Shown one piece after another: positions 22,997 to 31,313 of a DNA stretch of 64,000 nt. Source of the stretch: Longispora sp047121295. Lineage in GTDB: Bacteria; Actinomycetota; Actinomycetes; Mycobacteriales; Micromonosporaceae. A program made the position numbers and the translations under genes. Below the pieces are notes generated by a model. It saw only the letters and a list, made by a program, of their open reading frames with translations. It did not search any database and was not told the origin of the DNA. Where the stretch lies: assembly GCF_047121295.1 (NCBI RefSeq), contig NZ_CP139447.1:2914001-2978000 (forward strand), read 5' to 3'. How positions within the stretch are numbered: the first letter of the stretch is position 1; each line of letters begins with the position of its first letter.

Positions 22997-24097
22997 TCAG
23001 CGCTCGCTGACCGCCAGCCGGAACGCCCCCGGATCCAGCGCCCGGGGCAACGGCCCCCGCACCGGCAGCCCCGCCGACAGCAGCCGGAACCCGGCCCTGC
23101 CCACCAGCTGCCCGACCACCTCCGCCGTCAGCCACAGCCCCAGGTCCTCCCCGGTGCCCAGCGGGAACGGGAAGAACCCGGCCTCCGGGTGCGGCGCGCG
23201 CAGGTCGGGCAGGTACGCGTCGGGTTCCGCGACGGCCGACCGGTCGCGGTGGCCGAACACCGTCGGGACCAGCACGGGGGTTCCGGCCGGCAGCACCTCC
23301 CCGTCCCAGTCCAGTTCCCGCCCGGTCTCCCGGTACAGGTCCCGGGCCGCCGGCCACAGCCGCAGGGTCTCCCCGACGCAGTCGCGCGCGACGTCGGGGT
23401 CCTTGCGGACCCGGTCGGCCAGGTCGGGTTCGCCGGCGAGCACGACCAGCGTGGTCAGGGCGGCGTCGGCGAGCAGGTCGAAGGCCAGGAACCAGTGCGC
23501 GACCTGACCGGTCGGCACGGTCCCCGGCTCGGGGTCGCCGGCCGCCGTCTCGGCCAGGCTGCCCGGGGCGGCCGTACCGAGGTGGGCCGCGACCCGGTCG
23601 GCGAGCCGGTCGCGGACGGCCCGGGCGTGCCGGGCCCGGGCGGTGCCGGTGCGGTCGCCGAGGGCGTGCGGGCCCAGGGCGCGCAGTTCCAGGTACAGGC
23701 CGGTGATCTCGGTGTCGTCGGCCGCCGGGTCGCCGAGCGTGATCCGGCGGGCGATGCGGTCCACGGCGTTCTGGAAGACGGCCCGGGTGAGGATCCGCCG
23801 GGCCCCGAGCAGCCGGCCGATCTCCTCGCCGATCACCCGGCGCGCGGTGTCCAGGTGCGCGGACCCGTACGACCACCGGGCGCCCAGGAGCCGGCGGACG
23901 CCGGGCGCGCCGAGCGGCACCAGGACGGGTCCGGCCGGCCCGGGGACCCACACGGCGTCGCCGTACCGGTCGGCGAGCCGGTCGAGGACCGCGACCGTGA
24001 GCCTGACCGGGCCGCCCCGGGCCCGGCCGTGGGGGAGCAGCAGCCGCGCGACCGCCCGGAACCGCAGCGCGTCGAGGAGGCCCGCCCGGCGGATCAT
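22997..24097 (-). CDS. cytochrome P450-fold protein lacking the heme-ligating cysteine
   Basis: 366 residues, short for a P450 (about 400). The fold is supported by the ExxR helix (GETLRLWPAARDLYRETG, about residue 243), the following beta strand and meander, and the FFPFP heme-loop start (about 308). The expected F-x-x-G-x-x-x-C-x-G signature is replaced by FPLGTGEDLGLWL, so the axial Cys is absent, and the I-helix (FLAFDLLADAALTTLVVL) lacks the acidic-Thr pair. It may no longer bind heme as a thiolate enzyme. The start codon overlaps the stop of the FAD oxidase gene (ATGA at 24094-24097), so the two are translationally coupled. Confidence 0.8.
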   Translation of the reverse strand: MIRRAGLLDALRFRAVARLLLPHGRARGGPVRLTVAVLDRLADRYGDAVWVPGPAGPVLVPLGAPGVRRLLGARWSYGSAHLDTARRVIGEEIGRLLGARRILTRAVFQNAVDRIARRITLGDPAADDTEITGLYLELRALGPHALGDRTGTARARHARAVRDRLADRVAAHLGTAAPGSLAETAAGDPEPGTVPTGQVAHWFLAFDLLADAALTTLVVLAGEPDLADRVRKDPDVARDCVGETLRLWPAARDLYRETGRELDWDGEVLPAGTPVLVPTVFGHRDRSAVAEPDAYLPDLRAPHPEAGFFPFPLGTGEDLGLWLTAEVVGQLVGRAGFRLLSAGLPVRGPLPRALDPGAFRLAVSER

Positions 24098-25425
24098 CCG
24101 AGCCCCGCGCCCGGGTTGAGGACGCCGACCGGGTCGAGGAGCCGCCTGATCCCCCGCCGCAGGAGCGGCGCCGCCGGGTCGAGTTCCCCGGCGAGCCGGT
24201 CCCGCTTCAGGCGGCCGACGCCGTGCCCGCCGACCACGCTGCCGCCGAGGTCGACGGCCACGTCGAGGACGGCGTCGTGGCACAGTCGGGCCCGCGCGAC
24301 GGAGTCCGGGTCGGCCGGGTCGAACCCGAACGCCGGGTGCGCGGTGCCGTCGGCGGCGTGCGCGACCGTGCCGACCGGGACGTCGTGGTGGTCGGCGAGT
24401 CCGCCGACGGCCTCCAGCAGGGCGGTGAGCCGGGACCGGGGCACCGTCAGGTCCCCGAGCAGGGTGCCGCCGGCCCGCGCCCAGGCCGCGACGCGCAGGG
24501 GGACGTCGTGCAGCCGCCGGTTCTCGTCGGCGTCGCCGGCGACCCGGACGCCGACCGCCCCGGCCCGTTCGCACAGCTTGGCCATCAGCGCCACGTCGTC
24601 GCCACCTACCGCCGGGTCCCCGGCGACCACCAGCACGACCTCGGCGCGGGCGGCGGACCCCGGCCGGCCGGCGACGGCCGCCGTCGCGGTCCGGTCGAGA
24701 AGGTCGAGTAGGGACGGGGTGTGCCCGGCGGCCAGGATCTCGGCGACGGCCGTGCCGGCCGCGTACACCGTGCCGAACCGGGCGAGCAGGGCGCGGGCCG
24801 GCGTCGGGGTCGGCCGCAGGGCCAGGGTGGCCTCGACGATCACGCCCAGCGTGCCCTCGGAGCCGACCAGCAGCCCGAGGAGATCGCCCCCGGGGCGGGC
24901 GTGGGTCACCGAACCGTCCGCGAGCACGGCGGTGAGCCCGAGGACGTCGGTGGCGCCGGCGCAGCAGTTCCCGCCGGTGGCGAGCGTCCCGCCGACGGTG
25001 GCGGCCTCGTCGGGACCGGTCGGGCACCACAGCCCCCGGGCCGCCACCGCCCGGGCGAGGGCCGCCGTGCCGACCCCGGCCTGGCAGCGGACGAGCCGGT
25101 CGTCCCCGTCGATCTCCAGGATCCGGTCCAGCCCGGCCAGCGACAGCAGCACGGCCCCGTCCACCGCGTTCGCGCCGCCGGCGTGCCCGGCCCGCGCGCC
25201 CTGGGGCACGACGGGCGTCCCGGTGCGCGACGCCCAGCGCAGCACGTGCCGGACCTGCGCCACGTCGCAGGGCCGGGCCAGCGCGCGCGGCGTGCCGGCC
25301 GGGGCGGTCGGCCCGGCGTCGCGGCGGTGCCGGGCCAGCACGGCGGGGTCGGTGACCAGCGCGTCGCCCGGCAGGCCGGCGGCGAGCTCGGCGAGGTCCC
25401 GGTCGAGGGCGGGGGTAGCCGACAT
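24094..25425 (-). CDS. FAD-binding oxidase/dehydrogenase, GlcD type
   Basis: 443 residues from ATG 25425 with GGAG five bases upstream. N-terminal PCMH FAD-binding domain (VPQGARAGHAGGANAVDGAVLLSL; CPTGPDEAATVGGTLATGGNCCAG; LVGSEGTLGVIVEATLALRP) and C-terminal FAD-oxidase cap ending DPVGVLNPGAGLG, as in glycolate oxidase GlcD and D-2-hydroxyglutarate or D-lactate dehydrogenases. The cap retains HGVGRLK, part of the usual metal/substrate site. It oxidises a 2-hydroxy acid or similar; the substrate is not assigned. It is coupled to the P450-like gene and divergent from the pseudo-receiver/TrxR-like gene. Confidence 0.87.
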   Translation of the reverse strand: MSATPALDRDLAELAAGLPGDALVTDPAVLARHRRDAGPTAPAGTPRALARPCDVAQVRHVLRWASRTGTPVVPQGARAGHAGGANAVDGAVLLSLAGLDRILEIDGDDRLVRCQAGVGTAALARAVAARGLWCPTGPDEAATVGGTLATGGNCCAGATDVLGLTAVLADGSVTHARPGGDLLGLLVGSEGTLGVIVEATLALRPTPTPARALLARFGTVYAAGTAVAEILAAGHTPSLLDLLDRTATAAVAGRPGSAARAEVVLVVAGDPAVGGDDVALMAKLCERAGAVGVRVAGDADENRRLHDVPLRVAAWARAGGTLLGDLTVPRSRLTALLEAVGGLADHHDVPVGTVAHAADGTAHPAFGFDPADPDSVARARLCHDAVLDVAVDLGGSVVGGHGVGRLKRDRLAGELDPAAPLLRRGIRRLLDPVGVLNPGAGLG

Positions 25426-25687
25426 TAATGCTCCAAATACAATAAAAGCGACATTTGACTTGACTGTATCGGAGTGCCCGGGACCGGCACGCCGCGCCCA
25501 CGCACGCCCGACACCAGCCCACGACCCACTTCGTCGACCCCGCCGCGCGCGCCCGCACCGGGCACGCCTGGCCCGCTGGGCCGCACCACGCCGCACGACC
25601 GCACGAACCGGCCGGACCGGAGCCCGGCCGCGCCGGCGTGCGCCGCGCCCCACCGCACCGCCCGTTGACCAACCTGGAGGTTCCGCT
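25426..25687. promoter_or_regulatory. divergent promoter region with A+T-rich core
   Basis: Bases 25426-25470 are strikingly A+T-rich for this genome, contain the direct repeat TTGACTTGAC (25456-25465) on the plus strand, and probably hold the promoters for both divergent units. From about 25474 to 25670 the gap is Pro/Arg-like G/C-rich sequence with no gene I can support, followed by GGAGG for the GTG at 25688. Confidence 0.4.
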
Positions 25688-27322
25688 GTGAGCACCGCCC
25701 CCCGTCCCGCCGTCCTGCTCGTCGACGGCGATGTCCTGGCCCGGGAGGAGCTCGTCGCCGGGCTCCGGGACCGCTACCGCGACCGGTTCCGGGTGGTCGG
25801 CGCGTCCGGCCGTACCGAGGCGCTGGGCCTGGTCCGCGAACTCCCGAAGGTCGGCTCGCCGATCGCGCTGGTCGTCACGCGCCAGCACCTGACCGACGGC
25901 CTGGGTACCGAGCTGCTCGGCACCCTGCGCGACGACCAGTCCGGCGCGAAGCGGATCCTGCTGTGCGCGCAGGCCGACGCCGACGCCGCCCTCGACGCGA
26001 TCAACCGGACCGGCCTGGACCGGTACCTGGTCGCGCCCTACCTGCCGGCCGAGGAGCGGCTCTACCCGGCCCTCGACGACGTGCTGTTCGACTGGGACGC
26101 GCAGAACCAGGCGGCGCACCTCGGGGTCCGGGTCACCGGCCACCGGTTCGCGGCCAAGGCCTACGAGGTCAAGGACTTCCTCGCCCGCAACGTGATCCCC
26201 TTCGAGTGGGTCGACACCGCCGACGAGGGCTCGGTGACCACGGTCGCACTCGGCGACGGCAGGGTGTTCTGCGACCCGAGCCTCGCGGAGCTGGCCCGGG
26301 GGCTGGGGCTGACCCAGGAGGCGACCCGCGACGCGTACGACCTGGTGATCGTCGGGGGCGGGCCGGCGGGCCTGGCCGCCGCCGTGTACGGCGCCTGCGA
26401 GGGCTTCTCCGTCCTGATCATCGAGGACGACGCCCCGGGCGGGCAGGCCGGCAGCACGTCCACGATCGAGAACTACCTCGGCTTCCCGTCGGGCCTGACG
26501 GGGGCCGACCTGGCCCAGCGGGCCCTCGCGCAGGCCAAGCGGTTCGGGGTCGAGTGGCTGTGCACGAGCGTCGCGGCCGGACTGCGGCCGGGCGCCGGCG
26601 GCGTGAACCACGTCGAGCTCACCGACGGCGTCACCCTGGCGGCGCGGGCGATCCTGGTCGCGACCGGCATGTCGTACCGGCGGCTGGAGGCCCCGGGCGT
26701 GGCCGACCTGCTCAACGCCGGCGTGTACTACGGGGCGTCGCTCACCGAGGCCGCCCAGACCGCCGGCGAGGACGTCTACATCCTCGGGTCGGGCAACTCC
26801 GCCGGCCAGGCGGCGCTGTACTTCGCCGAGCACACCCGCTCCGTCACCGTCCTGGTCCGGGAGAAGTCCATCCACTCCTCGGCCACCTCGAACTACCTGA
26901 TCGAGCGGCTGCTCGACCACCCGACCGTGCGGCTGCGCGAGGGCGTCGAGCTGGCCGAGGCGATCGGCGAGGGCCGGCTGGCCGCGCTGGCGCTGCGCGA
27001 CGTGGCCACCGGGGACGTCGAGACCGTGCCGGCCGGCTCGCTGTACATCCTGATCGGCACCACGCCGTGCAGCGGCTGGGTGGCCGACGCGGTCGGGCTC
27101 GACGAGTTCGGCTTCGTCCTCACCGGACCCGACGTGCGGGCCCGCGCGGACCGGCTGCCCGTACCGTGGGCCGCCGACCGGGAGCCGATGCTGATGGAAA
27201 CGTCGATGCCGGGGGTGTTCGCGGCCGGGGACGTGCGGGCCGGCTCGGTGAAGCGGGTCGGCTCGGCGGTCGGCCAGGGCGCGGTGGCCACCCAGGCGAT
27301 CACCCAGTACCTGCGGGGCTGA
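25688..27322 (+). CDS. fused pseudo-receiver / thioredoxin-reductase-like flavoprotein
   Basis: 544 residues from GTG 25688 with GGAGG upstream. Residues 8-125 resemble a CheY receiver (VLLVDGDVLAREEL), but the phospho-acceptor position reads VVTRQHL and the conserved Lys region reads LVAPYLPAEERLYP, so both key residues are absent. A linker domain of about 85 residues follows. From about 216 there is a thioredoxin-reductase-type FAD/NADPH module: GGGPAGLAAAVYGACEG, GGQAGSTSTIENYLGFP, ILGSGNSAGQAALYFAEH, IGTTPCSGW, and the C-terminal AAGDVRAGSVKRVGSAVGQGA. The CxxC redox pair expected in the NADPH domain is replaced by YYGASLTEA. It is therefore probably an NADPH:ferredoxin/quinone-type reductase rather than a disulfide reductase. 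Confidence 0.88.
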   Translation: MSTAPRPAVLLVDGDVLAREELVAGLRDRYRDRFRVVGASGRTEALGLVRELPKVGSPIALVVTRQHLTDGLGTELLGTLRDDQSGAKRILLCAQADADAALDAINRTGLDRYLVAPYLPAEERLYPALDDVLFDWDAQNQAAHLGVRVTGHRFAAKAYEVKDFLARNVIPFEWVDTADEGSVTTVALGDGRVFCDPSLAELARGLGLTQEATRDAYDLVIVGGGPAGLAAAVYGACEGFSVLIIEDDAPGGQAGSTSTIENYLGFPSGLTGADLAQRALAQAKRFGVEWLCTSVAAGLRPGAGGVNHVELTDGVTLAARAILVATGMSYRRLEAPGVADLLNAGVYYGASLTEAAQTAGEDVYILGSGNSAGQAALYFAEHTRSVTVLVREKSIHSSATSNYLIERLLDHPTVRLREGVELAEAIGEGRLAALALRDVATGDVETVPAGSLYILIGTTPCSGWVADAVGLDEFGFVLTGPDVRARADRLPVPWAADREPMLMETSMPGVFAAGDVRAGSVKRVGSAVGQGAVATQAITQYLRG

Positions 27323-27330
27323 CGCGGCAC

Positions 27331-27377
27331 CGCTGGAACCAGGGTCGGGAACCTCCGTAACCGTCTGAGAAGGTCTT
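27331..27377 (-). repeat. dispersed GGTTACGG element, copy D
   Basis: Minus-strand copy starting AAGACCTTCTCAGACGGTTACGG and ending GGTTCCAGCG. It begins at the TGA of the MocR gene (GATCTGAAGACC) and fills the 54-base gap to the convergent flavoprotein gene. The right half diverges from copies A-C but matches copy E. Confidence 0.7.
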
Positions 27378-28768
27378 CAGATCGTGCCGAGCCGGCGCGC
27401 GGCCTCGACCAGCTCGGCCCGGTCGGCGGCCGCCGCGAAGCCGATCCGCAGGCACGCCTCGGGCGGCTCGGCGGCGAAGTACCGGGTGCCGACGCTGACG
27501 GCCACCCCCACCCGCCGGGCGGCGCGGGCGACCGCGATGTCGTCCGCGCCGGCCGGCAGCCGGACCCACAGGTGCAGGCCGCCCCTGACGGGGCGGCCCT
27601 GAGACCAGTCCGGGGTTTCGCGGGCCAGGGCCGAGGCCAGCTCGGCGTGCCGGTCGCGCAGCACCGTGGCCAGCCCCCGGACGTGCCGGTCCCACGCCGG
27701 GGAGCTGACCAGCTCCAACGCGGCCTCCTGGAGCGGCCGGGCCACGAAGAAGTCGTCCACCCGGCGCAGGGCCCGCAGCCGTTCCTGCACCGGGCCGCGC
27801 GCGACCAGGGCCCCGATCCGCAGCGAGGGCGCGGCGGGCTTGGTGAGCGAGGTGCCGTGGATGACCGTGCCGTCCCGGTCGTCGGCGACCAGCGGTCGGG
27901 GGACCGGCCCGCCGTGCCCGAGGTGCCGGGCGAAGTCGTCCTCGAACACGAAGGCGCCGGCCGCCCGCGCGACGTCGAGCACCTGCCGGCGGCGCTCGGC
28001 CGACAGCACGGTGCTGGTCGGGTTGTGGAACGTCGGCTGGCAGTAGAACAGCCGCGCGCCGGTCATCGCGAACGCGTCGGCGAGCAGGTCGGGTCGCACC
28101 CCGTCGTCGTCCATCGGCACCGGCACGGGACGCAGGCCTGCTGCCCGGGCGGCGGCGAGCGCGCCCGGATAGCTGGGCGATTCGACGAGTACCGGGCTGC
28201 CGGGGCCGGCGACCGCGCGGAACACCATCGACAGCGAACTCTGCCCGCCGGCCGTGACCATGACGTCCTCCGGGGTGACGCCGCCGCCCGCCATGCCGGC
28301 GAACACGGCCCGCAGCGCCGCGAGACCGTTCGTCGGGGCCCGGTCCCAGGCGTCGGGGCGCCGCGCCGCGCGGGCCAGCGCGGCGCCCAACGCCCGGGTC
28401 GGTTGCAGGGACCGGTGCAGGTAGCCGCCGTCGAGCATGATCGTGCCGGCCGGGGCCGGGCCGAGCGCGTCGGTGATCGACCGGGTGTCGACGGCCCGGT
28501 CGGTCAGCGCGATGGTCTGCCAGGCGGTGTCGGCGGGGCCCTCGCCGGTCCGGGTCCTCGGCGTGGCCACGTAGGTGCCGCTGCCCGGCCGGGTCACCAC
28601 CGCGCCCTCGGCGGCGAGCTGCGCGATCGCCCGGGCCACGGTCACCGGGCTGACGTGGTGCCGCGCGATCAGCTCCCGGCTGCTGGGCAGCCGGTCGCCG
28701 GGGGACAGGCCGGCGAGCAGCGCGCGCAGGGTGGTGACCAGGTCCCCAGAAGTGCTACTGTCCAACAT
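27377..28768 (-). CDS. MocR family regulator (GntR HTH plus aminotransferase domain)
   Basis: 463 residues from ATG 28768. N-terminal winged helix (about 8-75: RLPSSRELIARHHVSPVTVARAIAQLAAEGAVVTRPGSGTYVA) and a fold-type I aminotransferase domain (about 120-460) with VTAGGQSSLSMVF, PLFYCQPTFHNPTS-like segment ARLFYCQPTFHNPTS, the FEDDF aspartate, and the PLP lysine in HGTSLTKPAAPSLRIG. Such regulators bind PLP or an amino-compound external aldimine. It is divergent from a class V aminotransferase gene with start codons overlapping by two bases, so it very probably controls that gene and the exporter behind it. Confidence 0.93.
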   Translation of the reverse strand: MLDSSTSGDLVTTLRALLAGLSPGDRLPSSRELIARHHVSPVTVARAIAQLAAEGAVVTRPGSGTYVATPRTRTGEGPADTAWQTIALTDRAVDTRSITDALGPAPAGTIMLDGGYLHRSLQPTRALGAALARAARRPDAWDRAPTNGLAALRAVFAGMAGGGVTPEDVMVTAGGQSSLSMVFRAVAGPGSPVLVESPSYPGALAAARAAGLRPVPVPMDDDGVRPDLLADAFAMTGARLFYCQPTFHNPTSTVLSAERRRQVLDVARAAGAFVFEDDFARHLGHGGPVPRPLVADDRDGTVIHGTSLTKPAAPSLRIGALVARGPVQERLRALRRVDDFFVARPLQEAALELVSSPAWDRHVRGLATVLRDRHAELASALARETPDWSQGRPVRGGLHLWVRLPAGADDIAVARAARRVGVAVSVGTRYFAAEPPEACLRIGFAAAADRAELVEAARRLGTI

Positions 28769-28782
28769 GAGAGCCAAGGATA
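28756..28782. promoter_or_regulatory. back-to-back promoters of a divergent, apparently leaderless pair
   Basis: The minus-strand ATG (28768-28766) and plus-strand ATG (28767-28769) share two bases. TACTGT (28756-28761) lies five bases before the plus ATG. TATCCT (minus strand, 28782-28777) lies eight bases before the minus ATG. Both fit -10 hexamers for transcripts starting at or next to the start codon, and no ribosome-binding site is seen on either side. Confidence 0.5.
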
Positions 28783-29990
28783 GCGCTTTTGAAGCCGATC
28801 GGGAATCGCTACTCGACATCGCCGCCCTGCGGGCCGACACCCCCGGGTGCGAGCTGGTGGTGCACCTCAACAACTCCGGTTGCGGGCTGCTGGCCACCCC
28901 GGTGCTGAACACGATGCTCGACCACCTGCACCTGGAGTCCCGGATCGGCGGGTACGAGGCCTCGGCCGCCCGCGCCGACGGGGTCCGCGCCTTCTACACC
29001 GAGATCGCCCTGCTGATCGGCTGCCGCCCGGAGAACATCGCGTTCGCCGGCAGCGCCACCCACGCGTACGCCACCGCCCTGTCGGCCATCCCGTTCGTGG
29101 CCGGCGACGTCATCCTCACCACCCGCAACGACTTCATCTCCAACCAGATCGCGTTCCTGTCCCTGCGCAAGCGGTTCGGGGTCCAGATCGTGCACGCCCC
29201 CGACACCCCCGAGGGCGGCGTCGACGTGCCCGCCATGGCCGCCCTGATGCGCGAACACCGGCCCCGGCTGGTGGCCGCGACCCACATCCCCACCAACTCC
29301 GGCCTCGTGCAGCCGGTCGCCGAGATCGGCCGGCACTGCCGGGAACTGGACCTGCTGTACCTGGTGGACGCGTGCCAGTCCGTCGGCCAGTACCCGATCG
29401 ACGTCACCGAGATCGGCTGCGACCTGCTGACCTCCACCTGCCGGAAGTTCCTCCGTGGCCCGCGCGGCTCCGGCTTCCTCTACGTCTCCGACCGGGTGCT
29501 GCGCGCCGGGTACGAGCCGCTGTTCATCGACATGCACGGCGCGCGGTGGACCGCCCCCGGCGAGTACGAGCGCTCGGCGACGGCCGCCCGGTTCGAGGAG
29601 TGGGAGTTCCCGTACGCCACGGTCCTCGGCTGCGCCGCCGCCGTGTCCTACGCGCGCGGCGTCGGGATCGAGGCCATCTCGGAGCGGACCCCGGCCCTGG
29701 CCGCCCGGCTGCGCGAGGGGCTGCGGGCTGTCGACGGGGTACGGGTCCTCGACCGGGGGCCGCAGCTCGGCGCGCTCGTCACGTTCGGGATCGCCGGCTG
29801 GGAGGCCGCGCCGTTCAAGGCGGCGCTCGACGCCCGGGGCGTCAACTCGGCGCTGAGCTTCCGCGAGTTCGCCCAGTACGACTTCGGCGACAAGGACGTC
29901 GACTGGTGCCTGCGGCTGTCCCCGCACTACTACAACACCGAGGGCGAGATCGACCGGGTCGCGGCGATGGTGGCGGAGCTGGCCCGATGA
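28767..29990 (+). CDS. class V aminotransferase / cysteine-desulfurase-like PLP enzyme
   Basis: 407 residues from ATG 28767. Fold-type I PLP enzyme: HLNNSGCGLLATPVLNTM near residue 31, GGYEASAARADGVRAFY, AGSATHAYATAL (phosphate-binding loop), ATHIPTNSGLVQPV, the VDACQSVGQYPIDV aspartate, and the PLP lysine in STCRKFLRGPRGSGFLYV (K near 228). The family includes isopenicillin epimerase, kynureninase-like and cysteine-desulfurase-like enzymes; the mobile Cys loop of true desulfurases is not evident. It shares a divergent promoter with MocR and its stop overlaps the MFS start (ATGA), suggesting that it makes or modifies an amino compound that is exported or sensed. Confidence 0.88.
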   Translation: MRAKDSAFEADRESLLDIAALRADTPGCELVVHLNNSGCGLLATPVLNTMLDHLHLESRIGGYEASAARADGVRAFYTEIALLIGCRPENIAFAGSATHAYATALSAIPFVAGDVILTTRNDFISNQIAFLSLRKRFGVQIVHAPDTPEGGVDVPAMAALMREHRPRLVAATHIPTNSGLVQPVAEIGRHCRELDLLYLVDACQSVGQYPIDVTEIGCDLLTSTCRKFLRGPRGSGFLYVSDRVLRAGYEPLFIDMHGARWTAPGEYERSATAARFEEWEFPYATVLGCAAAVSYARGVGIEAISERTPALAARLREGLRAVDGVRVLDRGPQLGALVTFGIAGWEAAPFKAALDARGVNSALSFREFAQYDFGDKDVDWCLRLSPHYYNTEGEIDRVAAMVAELAR

Positions 29991-31270
29991 ATTCCCCGCT
30001 GTGGCGCAACGGCGACTTCCTGCGGTTCTGGTTCGGGGAGAGCCTGTCCCTGCTCGGCACCCAGGTCACGAACCTCGCCCTGCCGCTGACCGCGATCTAC
30101 GCCTTCGGGGCCACCGACTCCCAGGTGGGGCTGCTGCGGTTCCTGCAGCTCGCGCCGTACCTCGGACTCGCCCTGGTCTTCGGGGTGTGGGTCGACCGGG
30201 CCCGGCGGCGGCGGGTGATGCTCGCCGCCAACCTGGTCCGGATGGTGCTGCTCGCGCTGGTCCCGGCGCTGTCGGCGCTGCACGTGCTGCGGATGACCCC
30301 GCTGCTCCTGATCGCCTGCGCGATCGGGGTCGCGTCGGTGCTGTTCGACGTGAGCTGGATGTCCTACGTGCCCACCCTCGTGCGCGACCCCCGGCACTAC
30401 GTGGAGGCCAGCGCGAAGATGGGGATCAGCTCCTCGGCCGCCGACGTCGCCGGCCCGGGGCTGGCCGGCGTGCTGGTCAGCGCCCTGACCGCGCCGGTGG
30501 CCCTGGTCGTGGACTCGTGCTCCTACCTGGTGTCCGTGGTCTCGCTGCTCCTGATCCGCACCCCGGAGCCGCGCCCTGCCCGACCTGAGGTTCCGCGCCG
30601 GCTCGGCGTCGAGCTCCGCGACGGCCTCGCTTGGGTGTTCGGCTCCCCGGTGCTGCGGGCCCTGGCCCTGGTCGGGTTCTGCTGCAACTTCTCCCTGGTC
30701 ACGGTGTGGACGATGTTCCTGCTGTACGGCACGCACGACCTGCGGCTGTCGGCCACCACCCTCGGCGCGGTGTTCGCGACCGCCTCCGTCGGCGGGCTGA
30801 TCGGGGCGACCGTGTCCCGCCGGGTGATCCGCCGGTTCCCGCTCGGCCGGGTGTACCTCGTCGCCCAGTCCGCCCTGGTCCTCGGCCCGGCGCTCATCCC
30901 GCTGGCCGCCGGGCCCCGCCCGGTGATGGTGGCGATGTTCGTGGCGTCGTTCTTCACCACGTACCTGGGGCTCGGCATCGCCGGTGTGATCATCGTCAGC
31001 CTGCGGCAAACCGGCACCCCGCAGTCGATGATGGGCCGGATGACGGCGGTGTTCCGGACGCTGCTGTTCGGCGGCGGGGCGCTCGGCGGGCTGACGGCCG
31101 GGCTGCTGTCCGACGCGATCGGCGCCCGGGGGGCGTTGACCGTCGCGGCGGTCGCGTCGGCGGCGATCGTGATCGGGTTGCTGGCGTCGCCGGTGAGCCG
31201 GCTGCGGGCGCTGCCGGAGCCGGTGGCGGAGCCTGCCGTCGCGGAGTTGGTGAGCGCGTCGGTCGACTGA
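29987..31270 (+). CDS. MFS transporter (enterobactin exporter-like, 12 TM)
   Basis: 427 residues from ATG 29987, overlapping the upstream stop by ATGA. About twelve hydrophobic segments. It starts WRNGDFLRFWFGESLSLLGTQVTNLALPL and has the VWVDRARRRRVMLAANLVRM loop, typical of the EntS/MFS_3 group of exporters. A second RR motif follows the sixth helix. Co-translated with the class V aminotransferase and followed by a bidirectional hairpin. Substrate unknown; the context suggests an amino-acid-derived compound. Confidence 0.9.
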   Translation: MNSPLWRNGDFLRFWFGESLSLLGTQVTNLALPLTAIYAFGATDSQVGLLRFLQLAPYLGLALVFGVWVDRARRRRVMLAANLVRMVLLALVPALSALHVLRMTPLLLIACAIGVASVLFDVSWMSYVPTLVRDPRHYVEASAKMGISSSAADVAGPGLAGVLVSALTAPVALVVDSCSYLVSVVSLLLIRTPEPRPARPEVPRRLGVELRDGLAWVFGSPVLRALALVGFCCNFSLVTVWTMFLLYGTHDLRLSATTLGAVFATASVGGLIGATVSRRVIRRFPLGRVYLVAQSALVLGPALIPLAAGPRPVMVAMFVASFFTTYLGLGIAGVIIVSLRQTGTPQSMMGRMTAVFRTLLFGGGALGGLTAGLLSDAIGARGALTVAAVASAAIVIGLLASPVSRLRALPEPVAEPAVAELVSASVD

Positions 31271-31277
31271 GCGGGGT

Positions 31278-31313
31278 GACCACACCCGGGGTCACGGGGC
31301 TCCGGGTGTGGTC
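31278..31313. terminator. bidirectional hairpin terminator
   Basis: GACCACACCCGG (31278-31289) and CCGGGTGTGGTC (31302-31313) form a perfect 12-bp stem, 7 bases after the MFS stop. It overlaps the stop of the convergent cupredoxin gene. Confidence 0.8.

Noticed and set aside
25456..25470. TTGACTTGACT as a clear sigma-70 -35 element
   Set aside because: No convincing -10 at the right distance on the plus strand; kept only as part of a promoter region.
22997..31270. Biosynthetic gene cluster comprising the P450-like, oxidase, aminotransferase and exporter genes
   Set aside because: No core synthase (PKS, NRPS, terpene, RiPP precursor) is present and the genes fall into separate divergent units.
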